A DNA stretch of 64,000 nucleotides from CAZAPG01 sp964486935 (GTDB lineage: Bacteria; Chloroflexota; Anaerolineae; 4572-78; J111): the NCBI GenBank assembly GCA_964486935.1, contig CAZAPG010000001.1, positions 429,906 through 493,905 on the forward strand, in the 5' to 3' direction. Position numbers and translations under genes: made by a program. The notes below the pieces were generated by a model. The model searched no databases. It was not told where the DNA came from and saw only the letters and a program-made list of their open reading frames with translations. This document shows, one piece after another, positions 1 through 9,782 of this stretch; position 1 is the stretch's first letter, and every line of letters begins with the position of its first letter.

Positions 1-1014
1 CGCGTGCTGCTGGGCCATTTGCCCGGCGTCGAGATGTCGCACAACTTTTTCCCTCAACCCGGCGACCGCATCTGGACTCCGGCTGACTGGGCCTGGATTG
101 GCGGCCTGTACGATGTGCTGCTGCCGGCCTGGCACCACGGCGTGGCGGTGGTATCGCACCGTTTTGAGAAATTTCAGCCCGAAGCGGCCTTTCAACTGAT
201 TACCGATTTTGGGGTACGCAACGCCTTTTTGCCGCCAACCGCCCTCAAGCTGATGCGCTCGGTTGCTGAGCCGGAAAAGCGGTGGAATTACCAGATGCGG
301 ACAATTGCCAGCGGCGGGGAAACGCTGGGGACGGAATTGCTGGAGTGGGGACAAAAAACCTTTGGCCTGACGATTAATGAATTTTACGGGCAGACCGAAT
401 GTAATATGATTGTTTCCTCATGCAGCGCCGTGATGGAATCCAGGCCCGGCATTATGGGCCGTCCGGTGCCGGGCCATACCCTGGCCATTATCAACGATGC
501 GGGCCGGCCGCTGGCCGGTGGCCAGTTGGGCCACATTGCCGTAAAACGGCCCAACCCGGTAATGTTTTTGGAATATTGGCGCAACCCGGACGCAACCAGA
601 GACAAATTTATTGGCGACTGGTTGATAACCGGCGATATGGGGGTTATGGATGATGACGGCTATATTCGCTTTGTGGGCCGCAACGATGATGTCATCAACA
701 GCGCCGGCTACCGGATTGGGCCGGGCGAAATTGAGGATTGCCTGCTGGGGCATCCGGCAGTTGAGATGGCGGCGGTGATTGGCGTATCGGATGAAACCCG
801 CAATGAGGTTATCAAAGCCTACATTGTTTTGGCCGGGCAGATAACGCCCGATGAAAAACTGATCCGGGAAATTCAGGAGTATGTTAAAACCCGGCTGGCC
901 GCTCACGAATACCCCCGCCAGATTGAGTTTGTCGACTCGCTGCCGCTGACCACCACCGGCAAAGTAATGCGCCGCAAACTGCGTGAGCAATCTGCGGCGC
1001 ACAAAAGCCGGTAA
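1..1014 (+). CDS. AMP-dependent acyl-CoA synthetase (acetyl/medium-chain type), C-terminal part
   Basis: This is the C-terminal ~337 codons of an adenylate-forming CoA ligase; the frame is open at the window's left edge, so the true start lies outside. Such enzymes activate a carboxylic acid with ATP to an acyl-adenylate and then transfer it to CoA in the cytosol. The sequence shows the A5-type motif FYGQTE (about residue 128), the ITGDMG motif, the hinge region GRNDDVINSAGYRIGPGEIE, and the C-terminal TTTGKVMRR with the catalytic lysine. This combination matches the acetyl-CoA synthetase/ACSM branch (family knowledge). The substrate cannot be told from the fragment. It converges on the PKD exoprotein gene with 36 bp between stop codons, and I see no clear terminator there. 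Confidence 0.9.
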   Translation, partial: RVLLGHLPGVEMSHNFFPQPGDRIWTPADWAWIGGLYDVLLPAWHHGVAVVSHRFEKFQPEAAFQLITDFGVRNAFLPPTALKLMRSVAEPEKRWNYQMRTIASGGETLGTELLEWGQKTFGLTINEFYGQTECNMIVSSCSAVMESRPGIMGRPVPGHTLAIINDAGRPLAGGQLGHIAVKRPNPVMFLEYWRNPDATRDKFIGDWLITGDMGVMDDDGYIRFVGRNDDVINSAGYRIGPGEIEDCLLGHPAVEMAAVIGVSDETRNEVIKAYIVLAGQITPDEKLIREIQEYVKTRLAAHEYPRQIEFVDSLPLTTTGKVMRRKLREQSAAHKSR

Positions 1015-1050
1015 TGGTGTTGTTTAGCCCAACGATATCGCTCTCAGCAA

Positions 1051-4000
1051 TTACCGGGCCGGTAAATTGGTTGACGAGGTGGACGGTTGAATAAGATTTT
1101 CAGCCGCCATCATGCCCTGACCCGTAGCGCCCGGCGCCGTCACCTGCCCGGCTTTGATATTATTGTACGCCACGCCGCCGGCTTCGTGGTTTTCAAGCAC
1201 GCCGCCGTAAGTGGTGGTGGTATTTGCCGAGTCAACCTGAACGTATATCGGCGTTCCGGCGGGCAGCGATGACGGATAGTTGGTGAGCGGCGGGTTGCCG
1301 CCATACCAGGCATTACCCAGCGTTAGCGTTACCGAGCCGCCCGGCGTGAGCGAAGGCAGGAAGGCAGAGGTCACACCCCAAACGATACCATTTTGAGAGC
1401 GGCCATCATTCCAGATTTGGTTAACGCCGGTCGGCACCGGGTTGGGGTTAACGTACAGGTCAACCCAGAACTGATTGGTGACGGCGGCATTACCCTGATT
1501 TTTGATGACGACTTGCACGTTGCCGTCGGTAGTGGCAACAATACTCTCCACCACCAGGTCTGGGTATGTGGGCGGCGGCGGAGGCTGCGGCCCAGCATTA
1601 GACATAATGACCGGCAGGAAGATGATGCCGCTACCAGGCGCAGGCGCAGCGATATTGATAGTTGTGCTGTAGACTACCGGCGGCCCGTAATTGTTCTCGG
1701 CAGTTACTACAACCGTGTAGCTGCCTTCGGCAAAAGTATGCTGTACAGAGTTGCCGCCTGCGTCGGCTGTTGTAATGGTTGGCGCTGTGCCGTCGCCAAA
1801 GTCCCAGGTGTAGGTGATCGGTTCGGTGGCGTTCGAGGGATTAATCAGGCTGTTAAAGTTGACAAGCTGCCCATCGCGCGGCGCGGGTGGGTTGTGGGTA
1901 AAGGAGATACTGGTTAAGGGCAGGCCGGTTACGTCAACCACCAGACTATCGCTGACATCGCCGCCGCTGTTGCTGGCAGTCACCACCACCGTGTAGCTAT
2001 TCACATCGGTAAAGACGTGGGTGATAGTGCTGGTGGTGGTCGTGCTGATTGGGCTGCCGTCGCCAAAGTCCCAGGTGTAGAGTACCGGCTGGGTGGCATT
2101 CAGCGGGTCAATTTGAGCCTCAAAGCTGACCACATCATCCACGGCCGGAGTAATCGGGCTGGTTTTGGTGAGCGTCACCCCGTTGAGCGGGCGGACGCCA
2201 ATCACAACCGAAATCTCGTCGTTGACCGCCGGGCCAAAGCCGTTATCGGCGGAAACGGTGACGGTGAAGGTTCCGGCAGCCGTGTAGGCGTGGCTGATGG
2301 TGTTAGTGGTAGTGGTTTGCTCAGCCGGGCTGCCATCGCCAAAGTTCCAGGTGTAAACCACAGGTTCGGTGGCGTTGCCAGGCGTTATCTGGGCCGCAAA
2401 GTCAACCGGGTCGCCGGTTAAGGGCGAGGCCGGGCCGGTTTTGCTCAGGGTAACCGCATCAACCAGCACGCCGCCGATGCCCACCACCAGATTCTTGCTG
2501 GCGCTGCTGTAGCCGTTATCGGCGGTGACGGTAACGGTGTAGTTGCCAACCGTGGTGAAGGTATGGCTGATAGCGTGGCTGTTGGCATTCAGCGTGACCT
2601 GCTCGGTTGGGCTGCCATCGCCAAAGTTCCAGGTGTAGGTGACAGGCTGGGTGGCGTTGGCCGGCAGAATGGCGGCCAGGAAGCTCACCACGTCGTTTTC
2701 TTGCGGTTGCGCCGGAGCCGTCTTGGTCAGGGTAACATCGGTGATGGGCCGACCACCGATGGTTACGGGCAGGCTGTCGCTGTCGGAGCCAAAGCCGTTA
2801 TCGGCGGTGACGCTGACGGTGAAATCGCCTATGCTGGTATAGGTGTGGCTGATGGCGCTGGTTGTGGTGGTTGTTAGCGGGCTGCCATCGCCAAAGTTCC
2901 AGGTGTAGCTGATGGGGGTGGTGGCGTTGGCCGGCGCAACCTGAGCCAGGAAGCTGACCACATCGTTTTCAACCGGCGTGACCGGCGCAGTCTTGCTCAG
3001 GGTGACATCGGTGATGGCGTGGCCGTCAATTTGGATGGTCTTGCTGTAGACCGTGAGCGGGCCGTAGCCGTTGACCACATTTAGCCAGACCGTGTAGCTG
3101 CCCACATTGTTAAAGGTGTGGGTGATAACCGGGCTGGTCGTAACCGGCGTCGAGCCGTCGCCAAAGTCCCACAGGTAGCTAACCGGTTGGGTAGCGTTGT
3201 TGGGCGTAATGGTGGCCGTAAAGGTCACCAGTTCGTTCTCCAGCGGGTTTGTGGGGCTATAGACGAAGGATGCTTCATCGACGGGCCGACCGTCGATAAC
3301 CACCAGCAGAGTATCGTTAGCGGAGCCAAAACCGTTGTTGGCGGTGACAGTGNNNNNNNNNNNNNNNNNNNNNNNNNNNNNNNNNNNNNNNNNNNNNNNN
3401 NNNNNNNNNNNNNNNNNNNNNNNNNNNNNNNNNNNNNNNNNNNNNNNNNNNNGGGGCGCTGCCGGGGCCGTTTTGGTCAGGGTAACATCGGTGATGGGCC
3501 GGCCGCCAATGACTACCAGCAGGCTGGCGTTGTCGGAGCCGTAACCATTGGACGCGGTGACGACGACGGTGTAGTTGCCGACCGCGGTGAAGGAGTGGGT
3601 GATGGTGCTGGAATTGTTGACCACCGGCGGGCTGTCATCGCCAAAGTTCCAGGTGTAAGTAACCGGCTGGGTAGCGTTGGCCGGGGCAATGGCGGCGGCA
3701 AAGCTGACGATATCATTTTGGAGCGGCTGACCGGCCGGAGCGGTCTTGGTCAGGGTAACATCGGTGATGGGCCGGCCGCCAATGACTACCAGCAGAGTAT
3801 CGTTAGCGGAGCCAAAGCCGTTGTTGGCGGTGACGGTAACGGTGTAACTGCCGACGGCGGTGAAGGTATGGTTGGCGGTGCTGGAATTATTGACGACCGG
3901 CGGGCTGCCATCGCCAAAGTTCCAGGTGTAGGTGACAGGCTGGGTGGCGTTGGCCGGGGCAATGGCGGCGGCAAAGCTGACCAGGTCATTTTCCTGGGGC

Positions 4001-7000
4001 GCTGCCGGGGCCGTTTTGGTCAGGGTAACATCGGTGATGGGCCGGCCGCCGACAACAACCACCTTGCTGGCATTGACCGGCAAACCGTAACCGTTGGCAG
4101 CCGTGACTACCACGGTGTAACTACCCACATCGGCAAAAGTGTGGTTGACCGTGGTGTTGTTGGTTGTTACCGTTGACGTGCCATCGCCAAAGTTCCAGGT
4201 GTAGGTGACAGGCTGGGTAGCGTAGGATGGAGTAATGGAAGAGGTGAATGTGACATTGTCGTCTTCCAGCGGAGAAGCGGGGTTGTATGTAAAGCCTACT
4301 TCATCCACCGGGCGGCCGCCGACGATAACGGTTTTGTTGGTCGATTTTGGAGTGCCATATCCATTCGTAGCAGTCACCGTAACTGTGTAGGTCCCCTTAT
4401 TTGTAAAAGAGTAATTAATATTGGCGCTGCTTGTAATTACCGGGCTGCTGCCGTCGCCAAAGTTCCAGGTGTAGGTGACTGGCTGGGTGGCATTGGCCGG
4501 GCTGATAGTGGCGTTAAAGTTGACTGCCTCTTTTTCGACAGGCGAAGATGGCGAATAAGCCAGGGTGATTTGATTGATGGGCCGGCCGGCAACCTGTACC
4601 GTTTTCGTAATTGTGTCGGAGCCATACGGGTTGCTGATCGTGAGGGTAACAGAATAACTGCCAACGCTGGTAAAAGTATGCGTAATTGTATTCTCATCGA
4701 CCAGGCTTACAGGGCCGGTGCCGTCGCCAAAATCCCAGGTGTAGGTCATCGGGTCTGTGCCCGGGGTCCACATACCGGCATCAAAGAGAACCACATCGTT
4801 TTCAAAGGGCGATATTGGGGAGTATCCAAAGAAGGCAAAAGTCGGCGGACGCCCTTGAACCTCAACCGTATCACTATAAACCGCCGGTTGAGAGTTATAG
4901 TGATTGGTGGCGGTGATAATGACGGTGTAAGTGCCGGGGACAGTATATATGTGTTCGATAGTGGCCGTTGTTGTCACCACCTCCGGGCTGCCATCGCCAA
5001 AATTCCAGGTGTAGGTGATGGGCTGGGTGGCCAGGTCTGGATTAACTGTTGGCACAAATTCAACAGGCGCAAGATCTTCTGGCGCAGTTGGACTGTATTC
5101 AAAACTAACATCATCCACCGGCCAGCCCAAAACATCAACGGTTTGTGCCTGGCTAACGGGCGCGCCGTAACCGTTGCTGGCAGTGACAATTACGGTGTAG
5201 CTGCCGGCGGTTGGGTAGCTGTACTCGATGGTTGTTTCATTGGTTTCAATCGGGGCGCTGCCGTCGCCAAAACTCCAGGTGTAAGTGATGGGCTGCAGAG
5301 CGTTAACTGGGGTGATGGTGGTGGTAAAGCTGATAATTTCGGTTTCGCGCGGCGCTGTTGGGATATAGTCAAAAGAAACCTGGCTGACCGGCCGGCCATC
5401 GACATCAACAATTTTGCTGGTGCTGACCGGAAGGCTGTAGCCGTTGGTGGCCGTGAGAGTCACGGTGTAGCTGCCAATATTGGGATAACTGTAATCAACG
5501 TTATCGGATGTTGTCACCACCTCTGAACTGCCGTCGCCAAAATTCCAGGTGTAGGTAATGGGCGTGTCGGCGTTAATTGGCGTGGTCTCGGCGGTAAAGG
5601 TGATGTTGTCCTCGGTAACGGGCAATGGGGGGGTATAGTCGAAATCTATCGTATCGACCGGTATCCCACCGACGCCTACCGTTTGGCTGTAGGTTGCAGA
5701 GCCGTAGATATTGGAGGCCGTAACCTGAACCGTGTATATCTCCTTTACCCCAAAGCTGTGGTCGATATTGGGAGTGGTGGTTACAGTTGAACCGGTACCA
5801 TCGCCAAAGCTCCAGGTATAGGTTACGGGTGTGGTTGCGCCCGTTGGGCTGATGCTGGCCGTAAAGCTAACAGTCTCGTTAGGGTCGGGCACAATCGGAG
5901 TCCAGGTAAAGTTGACCTCTTCCACCGGGCTGCCGTTAACCTCGATAACCTCGCTGTAGCTCACCGGGCTGCCCAGCCCATTGGTGGCTGTGACCGTCAC
6001 CGTGTAGCTGCCAATGGGGCTAAAGGCGTGAATAATGCTGGCGGCGGTGGTGTCAATTTCCGTACCATCGCCAAAGTTCCAGGTGTATGTGACCGGTTCC
6101 GTTACCCGCACCGGCGAGATAACCGGCGTAAAGGTCACGTCCCGGTTTTCCAGGGGATTAGCCGGGCTGTAATCAAAACTGATGCCCGTTAGCAGGCCGT
6201 CCAGCACTTCAACCGGCTCGCTGTAAACCGCCGGGGCCAGGGTATGCTCATTGGTGGCGGTAACGACGACGGTATAGTTTCCGGCATTGGCAAAACTGTG
6301 GGTAATGTCGGGATTGGTCGTGACAATCTCGCCGGCGCCGTCGCCAAAATTCCAGGTATAGGTGATAGGTTTGGACGCGCCGGCGGGCGTAACCGTAGCG
6401 GTGAAGGTAACGATTTCTTGTTTTATGGGCGGCGCCGGGGTGTAGGTGAAGCTGATGTCATCGACCGGCAATTCTCCCGGAACCCCGATGACCAGCAAAT
6501 CGTCAAAGTACCAGCCATCGTTAGAAACTCCGCCGGCCGAGGCCAGGCGGAAACGCAGCCTGATATTTGACAGCCCGGCATAGTTGTTCAAGTCAGCAAT
6601 TTGGGTTGACCAGTAATCCTGATTGGAGAGGGTAGCCAGCGTTTGCCAGTTTACCCCATCGGTTGAGACTTCAACATGGCCTTTATCGGAGCCGCTGTTA
6701 AATATTTGGGCGCTCTGGAAACGGAGCGCCGGCGAGATGATGCCGGTGAAATCCAGCGGTGAGGCCAGGGACAGGGTGGCATTAGCATTAGCCGCCTTCC
6801 AGGTGTGGTTGGTATTTTGTTTGGCGTGAGCGGTAAAGTATTCATTGGTGGTAATGGCCCAAGGAGATTGCGCAGTCCATTGGCCGGCGCCGTTCTCCAT
6901 AAAATCTTCAAAGCTGATGATGGTGTTGGGGTCGGCGGCAAACTGGTTCAGGGTGTAGGGTTGTGTAGTCAGGGCAACGTTCTCTGTATCGCGAACGTTG

Positions 7001-9768
7001 AAGGCGCCAGTGTTGGCATCAATGATTTTAACCGCTACTACCCGGTAGGGGCCATCAACGCCGTGAGCGCGAATGGCCGGCCCGTCGAAGGTGATGGAGA
7101 GGGTATGCGTTCCGACACCAAGGTTTACCGCAGGGCTGGTAGCCCAGGTGACAAGGTCGTCGTTCGCATCAACCAGCCAGGCTTCCATTCGGTAGGTGTC
7201 GGGGGATGAGGTGACATTGACTTGAGCATCAAATCTGAGGTTGCCGTTATCAAGGGTGGCGTTGAAAACTGGATTTGCGGGAAAAGTGGCGTCAAAAGTG
7301 CCAATTCCCCCGCCTCCGCCGGAAGCGGTGGTGGAAAAGGCAACCAGCCCGGCTTCGGTCAGGGCCGGGATAGGGCCGATGGTGTAGGCGTCGATTAACT
7401 GGTCAATCATCTGGCCTTCTGAATCGAGCAAATTCAACTCGCCTAAAGAGTAGGGGCCAACGGTTCCGGCCATATCTTCAAACATAAGGCTTACGATTGA
7501 GCCGGTTCCGCTCCAACTTGCAGTGCTGACCAGTTGCCCTTGCGCGTCATACAGGCTGCCGGTTACAGCGTAATTATCCGGCCGGTCAATATTAAGGCCG
7601 GTGGTGACAACCAGGGCATCGGCCAGGCCATCATTGTTGCTATCCGTTGGGTTGTGCGTATAGACGCCATTTAGCAGTGCGCCATAACTTTCAAAATCTG
7701 AGGTTTGATAAGCCTGGGTGGTGTGAACATCCAGCAGATAGTCAAGGCTTTCATTGAAAAATTCCGCCGGGCCGGGGTCTTCAAAGTCGGTAATCCACAC
7801 GCCGCTTAACAGATAAGGGCCGTTGACCCTACTGAGCGCAATTTCAGTTCCATCAAATACAAGGCTGACAATTTGAGTGCCGGCTCTGAGATGATAACGC
7901 TCTACGGCTTCGGAAATAATACCGCCGCTGCCGAGCAACTCGGACGCGCTGCCGTTTAACTGTCCCAGTAACCAGTAGTCTCCCTCTTGCGAGGTGAAAA
8001 CCTCAACGTCCAATACCAGTTTATCATCCCGGCCGTTGCCGTCTGTATCAACAGTATATTCATTTACTACCTGGCCCAGTTTTACGGGCGAGGCTAACGG
8101 AACAGTATCGCCGGTTAGCCCCGTCTCAAAAGCCCCAAGCGATGTTTGCGCCCCGGATATGCCAAAGCCGCCCACGGGCGGGTTTGGCCAGGTATTCCAG
8201 GTATACATAATTTTTTCCACGGCAGGTTCTGTGGTCCATCCAAATGCGCCCCAATATTTGGCATTTATGGTTTCCAACCGGCGTTGGTAGGTTTCATTCA
8301 AAACAATTGAGCGAATATTCCAACTGGGCCAGCGGTACTCAATCATTGTCTCCACGCTGCCTTGAAATCCGCCGGCGAAGGTCCATTCATCTCTGGCTTC
8401 CAAAATAATATTTCCCGACCCCCTTCCCCCCGAATGCCAGGGTTTGTACTGGTTGCGGCCCCACCAGTCGGGGGTTCTGTACTGTTGGGTGCCGCAGGCC
8501 GGCCATACGCTGGCGCTACAGCCCATGGGGGTATTATTTGGAAAAGGTCTTATTTCATATCTGTTATACCCCCTGTAGACTCGCCATTGATTATCGACCC
8601 AAACCTGGGTGGAGTGGTCAAACGAACTGTTTCTCCAGTCCACAATAACCGGATGGGCTGCAATGCCGGAGGCCCGGCTAAAGCTGGTCAACAATGCCGC
8701 AATATTGGAACATTCTTGCCTGGGGTTAGGGCCATCAAGTTGCTGTAACACGGTCCATGAGTCATAAAGAAATCGGGGATTCCGGAATACGGTTAATTTA
8801 TCTACTTCGGAAGTTAGCCTGGAGATGGCGGATTTCTGGTTAGTTTGGCCGTTGATCGCATTAATCACATAATCTTCCAGCAGGTAGCGGTTGTACTGGT
8901 GATTTCTAAATTTGTACGACCAGCCCTCGGCAATGAAGTTGTTGCCGCCAAGTTGGTCGTGGTAGGGGGGTTTCAGGATATTTTCGTTGGTTGGGTACTG
9001 CCGGTCGGCCAGAACGATGGTAGTTTCATCGTAATCTTTACTCAGGTCATTATTATACAAAAATTTTTCAAGCCCCAGTTGGGTTAACTCCCCGCCTGGC
9101 GCGGGTAGTTCAAAAATAACAAACAAATCCAGGCTATTGCTGCCCAGCGTGAGGGTATATTTGCCTACCGTACCGTTAGATGGAACGGTAATCTTCCACT
9201 GCCCGCTGTAGGGGTCTTTGATGGGCGTGAGAGTAGTCAGAGCAGGAATGCTTTTGGTTACGCTCAAATTTTCGTTGGCATTTCCCCCCACATAAAAAGC
9301 CGTTCCCCGACGAACAACTATTGCGTCGAGGTCGTCGCCGTGATTTACTTGCGGATTTCGGTCAATGGCGTCGGGGCGGGGCGGGTTAAAGGTATCGCCT
9401 CGGGCAATCATCCGGTGGCCGTAGGGCTGCCAGGGGTAATATTTTTTGGTTTCGAATCCTTCCTCGTAGATAACGTAGATGCCGGGGCTGTTCGGGTCAA
9501 GAGGGTTTGAGTCGTATAATTTTTCTTCGCCGTCGGTTAACCCGTCATTATCGCTATCGGCCCTTAAGGGATCAGTTTGAAAACATCCAACGGCATTGCA
9601 CCAGTTTTCTTCAACGGTATTAGGCAGCCCATCGCCATCCAGGTCTGGCGACACGTAAAACCAGTCAGACGCATCGGCTCTGGCTGCCGGAACCAGCGCA
9701 AAGTGGGCCAGCAGGCCGGACGATAGCCAGGTAATTAGAATGATTAAGGATAAGATACGGTGTTTCAT
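1051..9768 (-). CDS. Giant secreted PKD-repeat protein with transglutaminase-like domain
   Basis: About 2905 residues plus an unknown amount lost in a gap. A signal peptide (residues ~1-32, ending LVPAARA) is followed by thrombospondin type 3-like calcium repeats (DLDGDGLPN, DSDNDGLTDGEE). A transglutaminase-like segment comes next around residues 340-410, with its Cys in QECSN (~353) and His in FDHST. The Asp of the usual Cys-His-Asp triad is not obvious, so activity is uncertain. Beta-sandwich modules follow, including a jelly-roll-like one (~955-1095). Then come at least 18 PKD domains, each with a YTWNFGDG-type core, a CARDB-like domain (~2735 on) and a short tail. A segment IIFLPVIMSN lies between PKD and CARDB. 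The role is probably adhesion or surface-matrix building (inference). The start has AGGAT 7 nt upstream. Only 14 bp separate it from the HprK-like gene, suggesting co-transcription. Confidence 0.9.
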   Translation of the reverse strand: MKHRILSLIILITWLSSGLLAHFALVPAARADASDWFYVSPDLDGDGLPNTVEENWCNAVGCFQTDPLRADSDNDGLTDGEEKLYDSNPLDPNSPGIYVIYEEGFETKKYYPWQPYGHRMIARGDTFNPPRPDAIDRNPQVNHGDDLDAIVVRRGTAFYVGGNANENLSVTKSIPALTTLTPIKDPYSGQWKITVPSNGTVGKYTLTLGSNSLDLFVIFELPAPGGELTQLGLEKFLYNNDLSKDYDETTIVLADRQYPTNENILKPPYHDQLGGNNFIAEGWSYKFRNHQYNRYLLEDYVINAINGQTNQKSAISRLTSEVDKLTVFRNPRFLYDSWTVLQQLDGPNPRQECSNIAALLTSFSRASGIAAHPVIVDWRNSSFDHSTQVWVDNQWRVYRGYNRYEIRPFPNNTPMGCSASVWPACGTQQYRTPDWWGRNQYKPWHSGGRGSGNIILEARDEWTFAGGFQGSVETMIEYRWPSWNIRSIVLNETYQRRLETINAKYWGAFGWTTEPAVEKIMYTWNTWPNPPVGGFGISGAQTSLGAFETGLTGDTVPLASPVKLGQVVNEYTVDTDGNGRDDKLVLDVEVFTSQEGDYWLLGQLNGSASELLGSGGIISEAVERYHLRAGTQIVSLVFDGTEIALSRVNGPYLLSGVWITDFEDPGPAEFFNESLDYLLDVHTTQAYQTSDFESYGALLNGVYTHNPTDSNNDGLADALVVTTGLNIDRPDNYAVTGSLYDAQGQLVSTASWSGTGSIVSLMFEDMAGTVGPYSLGELNLLDSEGQMIDQLIDAYTIGPIPALTEAGLVAFSTTASGGGGGIGTFDATFPANPVFNATLDNGNLRFDAQVNVTSSPDTYRMEAWLVDANDDLVTWATSPAVNLGVGTHTLSITFDGPAIRAHGVDGPYRVVAVKIIDANTGAFNVRDTENVALTTQPYTLNQFAADPNTIISFEDFMENGAGQWTAQSPWAITTNEYFTAHAKQNTNHTWKAANANATLSLASPLDFTGIISPALRFQSAQIFNSGSDKGHVEVSTDGVNWQTLATLSNQDYWSTQIADLNNYAGLSNIRLRFRLASAGGVSNDGWYFDDLLVIGVPGELPVDDISFTYTPAPPIKQEIVTFTATVTPAGASKPITYTWNFGDGAGEIVTTNPDITHSFANAGNYTVVVTATNEHTLAPAVYSEPVEVLDGLLTGISFDYSPANPLENRDVTFTPVISPVRVTEPVTYTWNFGDGTEIDTTAASIIHAFSPIGSYTVTVTATNGLGSPVSYSEVIEVNGSPVEEVNFTWTPIVPDPNETVSFTASISPTGATTPVTYTWSFGDGTGSTVTTTPNIDHSFGVKEIYTVQVTASNIYGSATYSQTVGVGGIPVDTIDFDYTPPLPVTEDNITFTAETTPINADTPITYTWNFGDGSSEVVTTSDNVDYSYPNIGSYTVTLTATNGYSLPVSTSKIVDVDGRPVSQVSFDYIPTAPRETEIISFTTTITPVNALQPITYTWSFGDGSAPIETNETTIEYSYPTAGSYTVIVTASNGYGAPVSQAQTVDVLGWPVDDVSFEYSPTAPEDLAPVEFVPTVNPDLATQPITYTWNFGDGSPEVVTTTATIEHIYTVPGTYTVIITATNHYNSQPAVYSDTVEVQGRPPTFAFFGYSPISPFENDVVLFDAGMWTPGTDPMTYTWDFGDGTGPVSLVDENTITHTFTSVGSYSVTLTISNPYGSDTITKTVQVAGRPINQITLAYSPSSPVEKEAVNFNATISPANATQPVTYTWNFGDGSSPVITSSANINYSFTNKGTYTVTVTATNGYGTPKSTNKTVIVGGRPVDEVGFTYNPASPLEDDNVTFTSSITPSYATQPVTYTWNFGDGTSTVTTNNTTVNHTFADVGSYTVVVTAANGYGLPVNASKVVVVGGRPITDVTLTKTAPAAPQENDLVSFAAAIAPANATQPVTYTWNFGDGSPPVVNNSSTANHTFTAVGSYTVTVTANNGFGSANDTLLVVIGGRPITDVTLTKTAPAGQPLQNDIVSFAAAIAPANATQPVTYTWNFGDDSPPVVNNSSTITHSFTAVGNYTVVVTASNGYGSDNASLLVVIGGRPITDVTLTKTAPAAPXXXXXXXXXXXXXXXXXXXXXXXXXXXXXXXXXXTVTANNGFGSANDTLLVVIDGRPVDEASFVYSPTNPLENELVTFTATITPNNATQPVSYLWDFGDGSTPVTTSPVITHTFNNVGSYTVWLNVVNGYGPLTVYSKTIQIDGHAITDVTLSKTAPVTPVENDVVSFLAQVAPANATTPISYTWNFGDGSPLTTTTTSAISHTYTSIGDFTVSVTADNGFGSDSDSLPVTIGGRPITDVTLTKTAPAQPQENDVVSFLAAILPANATQPVTYTWNFGDGSPTEQVTLNANSHAISHTFTTVGNYTVTVTADNGYSSASKNLVVGIGGVLVDAVTLSKTGPASPLTGDPVDFAAQITPGNATEPVVYTWNFGDGSPAEQTTTTNTISHAYTAAGTFTVTVSADNGFGPAVNDEISVVIGVRPLNGVTLTKTSPITPAVDDVVSFEAQIDPLNATQPVLYTWDFGDGSPISTTTTSTITHVFTDVNSYTVVVTASNSGGDVSDSLVVDVTGLPLTSISFTHNPPAPRDGQLVNFNSLINPSNATEPITYTWDFGDGTAPTITTADAGGNSVQHTFAEGSYTVVVTAENNYGPPVVYSTTINIAAPAPGSGIIFLPVIMSNAGPQPPPPPTYPDLVVESIVATTDGNVQVVIKNQGNAAVTNQFWVDLYVNPNPVPTGVNQIWNDGRSQNGIVWGVTSAFLPSLTPGGSVTLTLGNAWYGGNPPLTNYPSSLPAGTPIYVQVDSANTTTTYGGVLENHEAGGVAYNNIKAGQVTAPGATGQGMMAAENLIQPSTSSTNLPAR
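1640..6455 (-). repeat. Tandem PKD-domain coding repeats, period about 243 bp
   Basis: Around 18 copies of an ~81-codon PKD unit (one interrupted by the N gap) occupy this stretch of the giant exoprotein. Spacing is seen directly: the sequence left of the gap at 3303 matches 3789, an offset of 486 bp, or two units. Copies near 3300-4050 are almost identical in DNA. Outer copies have diverged, so recent duplication or gene conversion is centred there. Confidence 0.9.
3353..3452. other. Assembly gap (100 N) inside PKD repeats
   Basis: Exactly 100 N, so a placeholder of unknown true length. The left flank (to 3352) matches the unit ending at 3838 and the right flank (from 3453) matches the unit starting at 3996. 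If one ordinary copy is missing, 157 bases are absent, or 157 plus a multiple of 243. Both 100 and 157 leave remainder 1 on division by 3, so the reading frame is kept either way. Confidence 0.95.
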
Positions 9769-9782
9769 AGGGTTATCCTGAT

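Noticed and set aside
3118..4176. Long plus-strand open frames opposite the PKD repeats
   Set aside because: They repeat with the same 243-bp period and are antisense readings of the PKD units; codon use fits the minus-strand gene.
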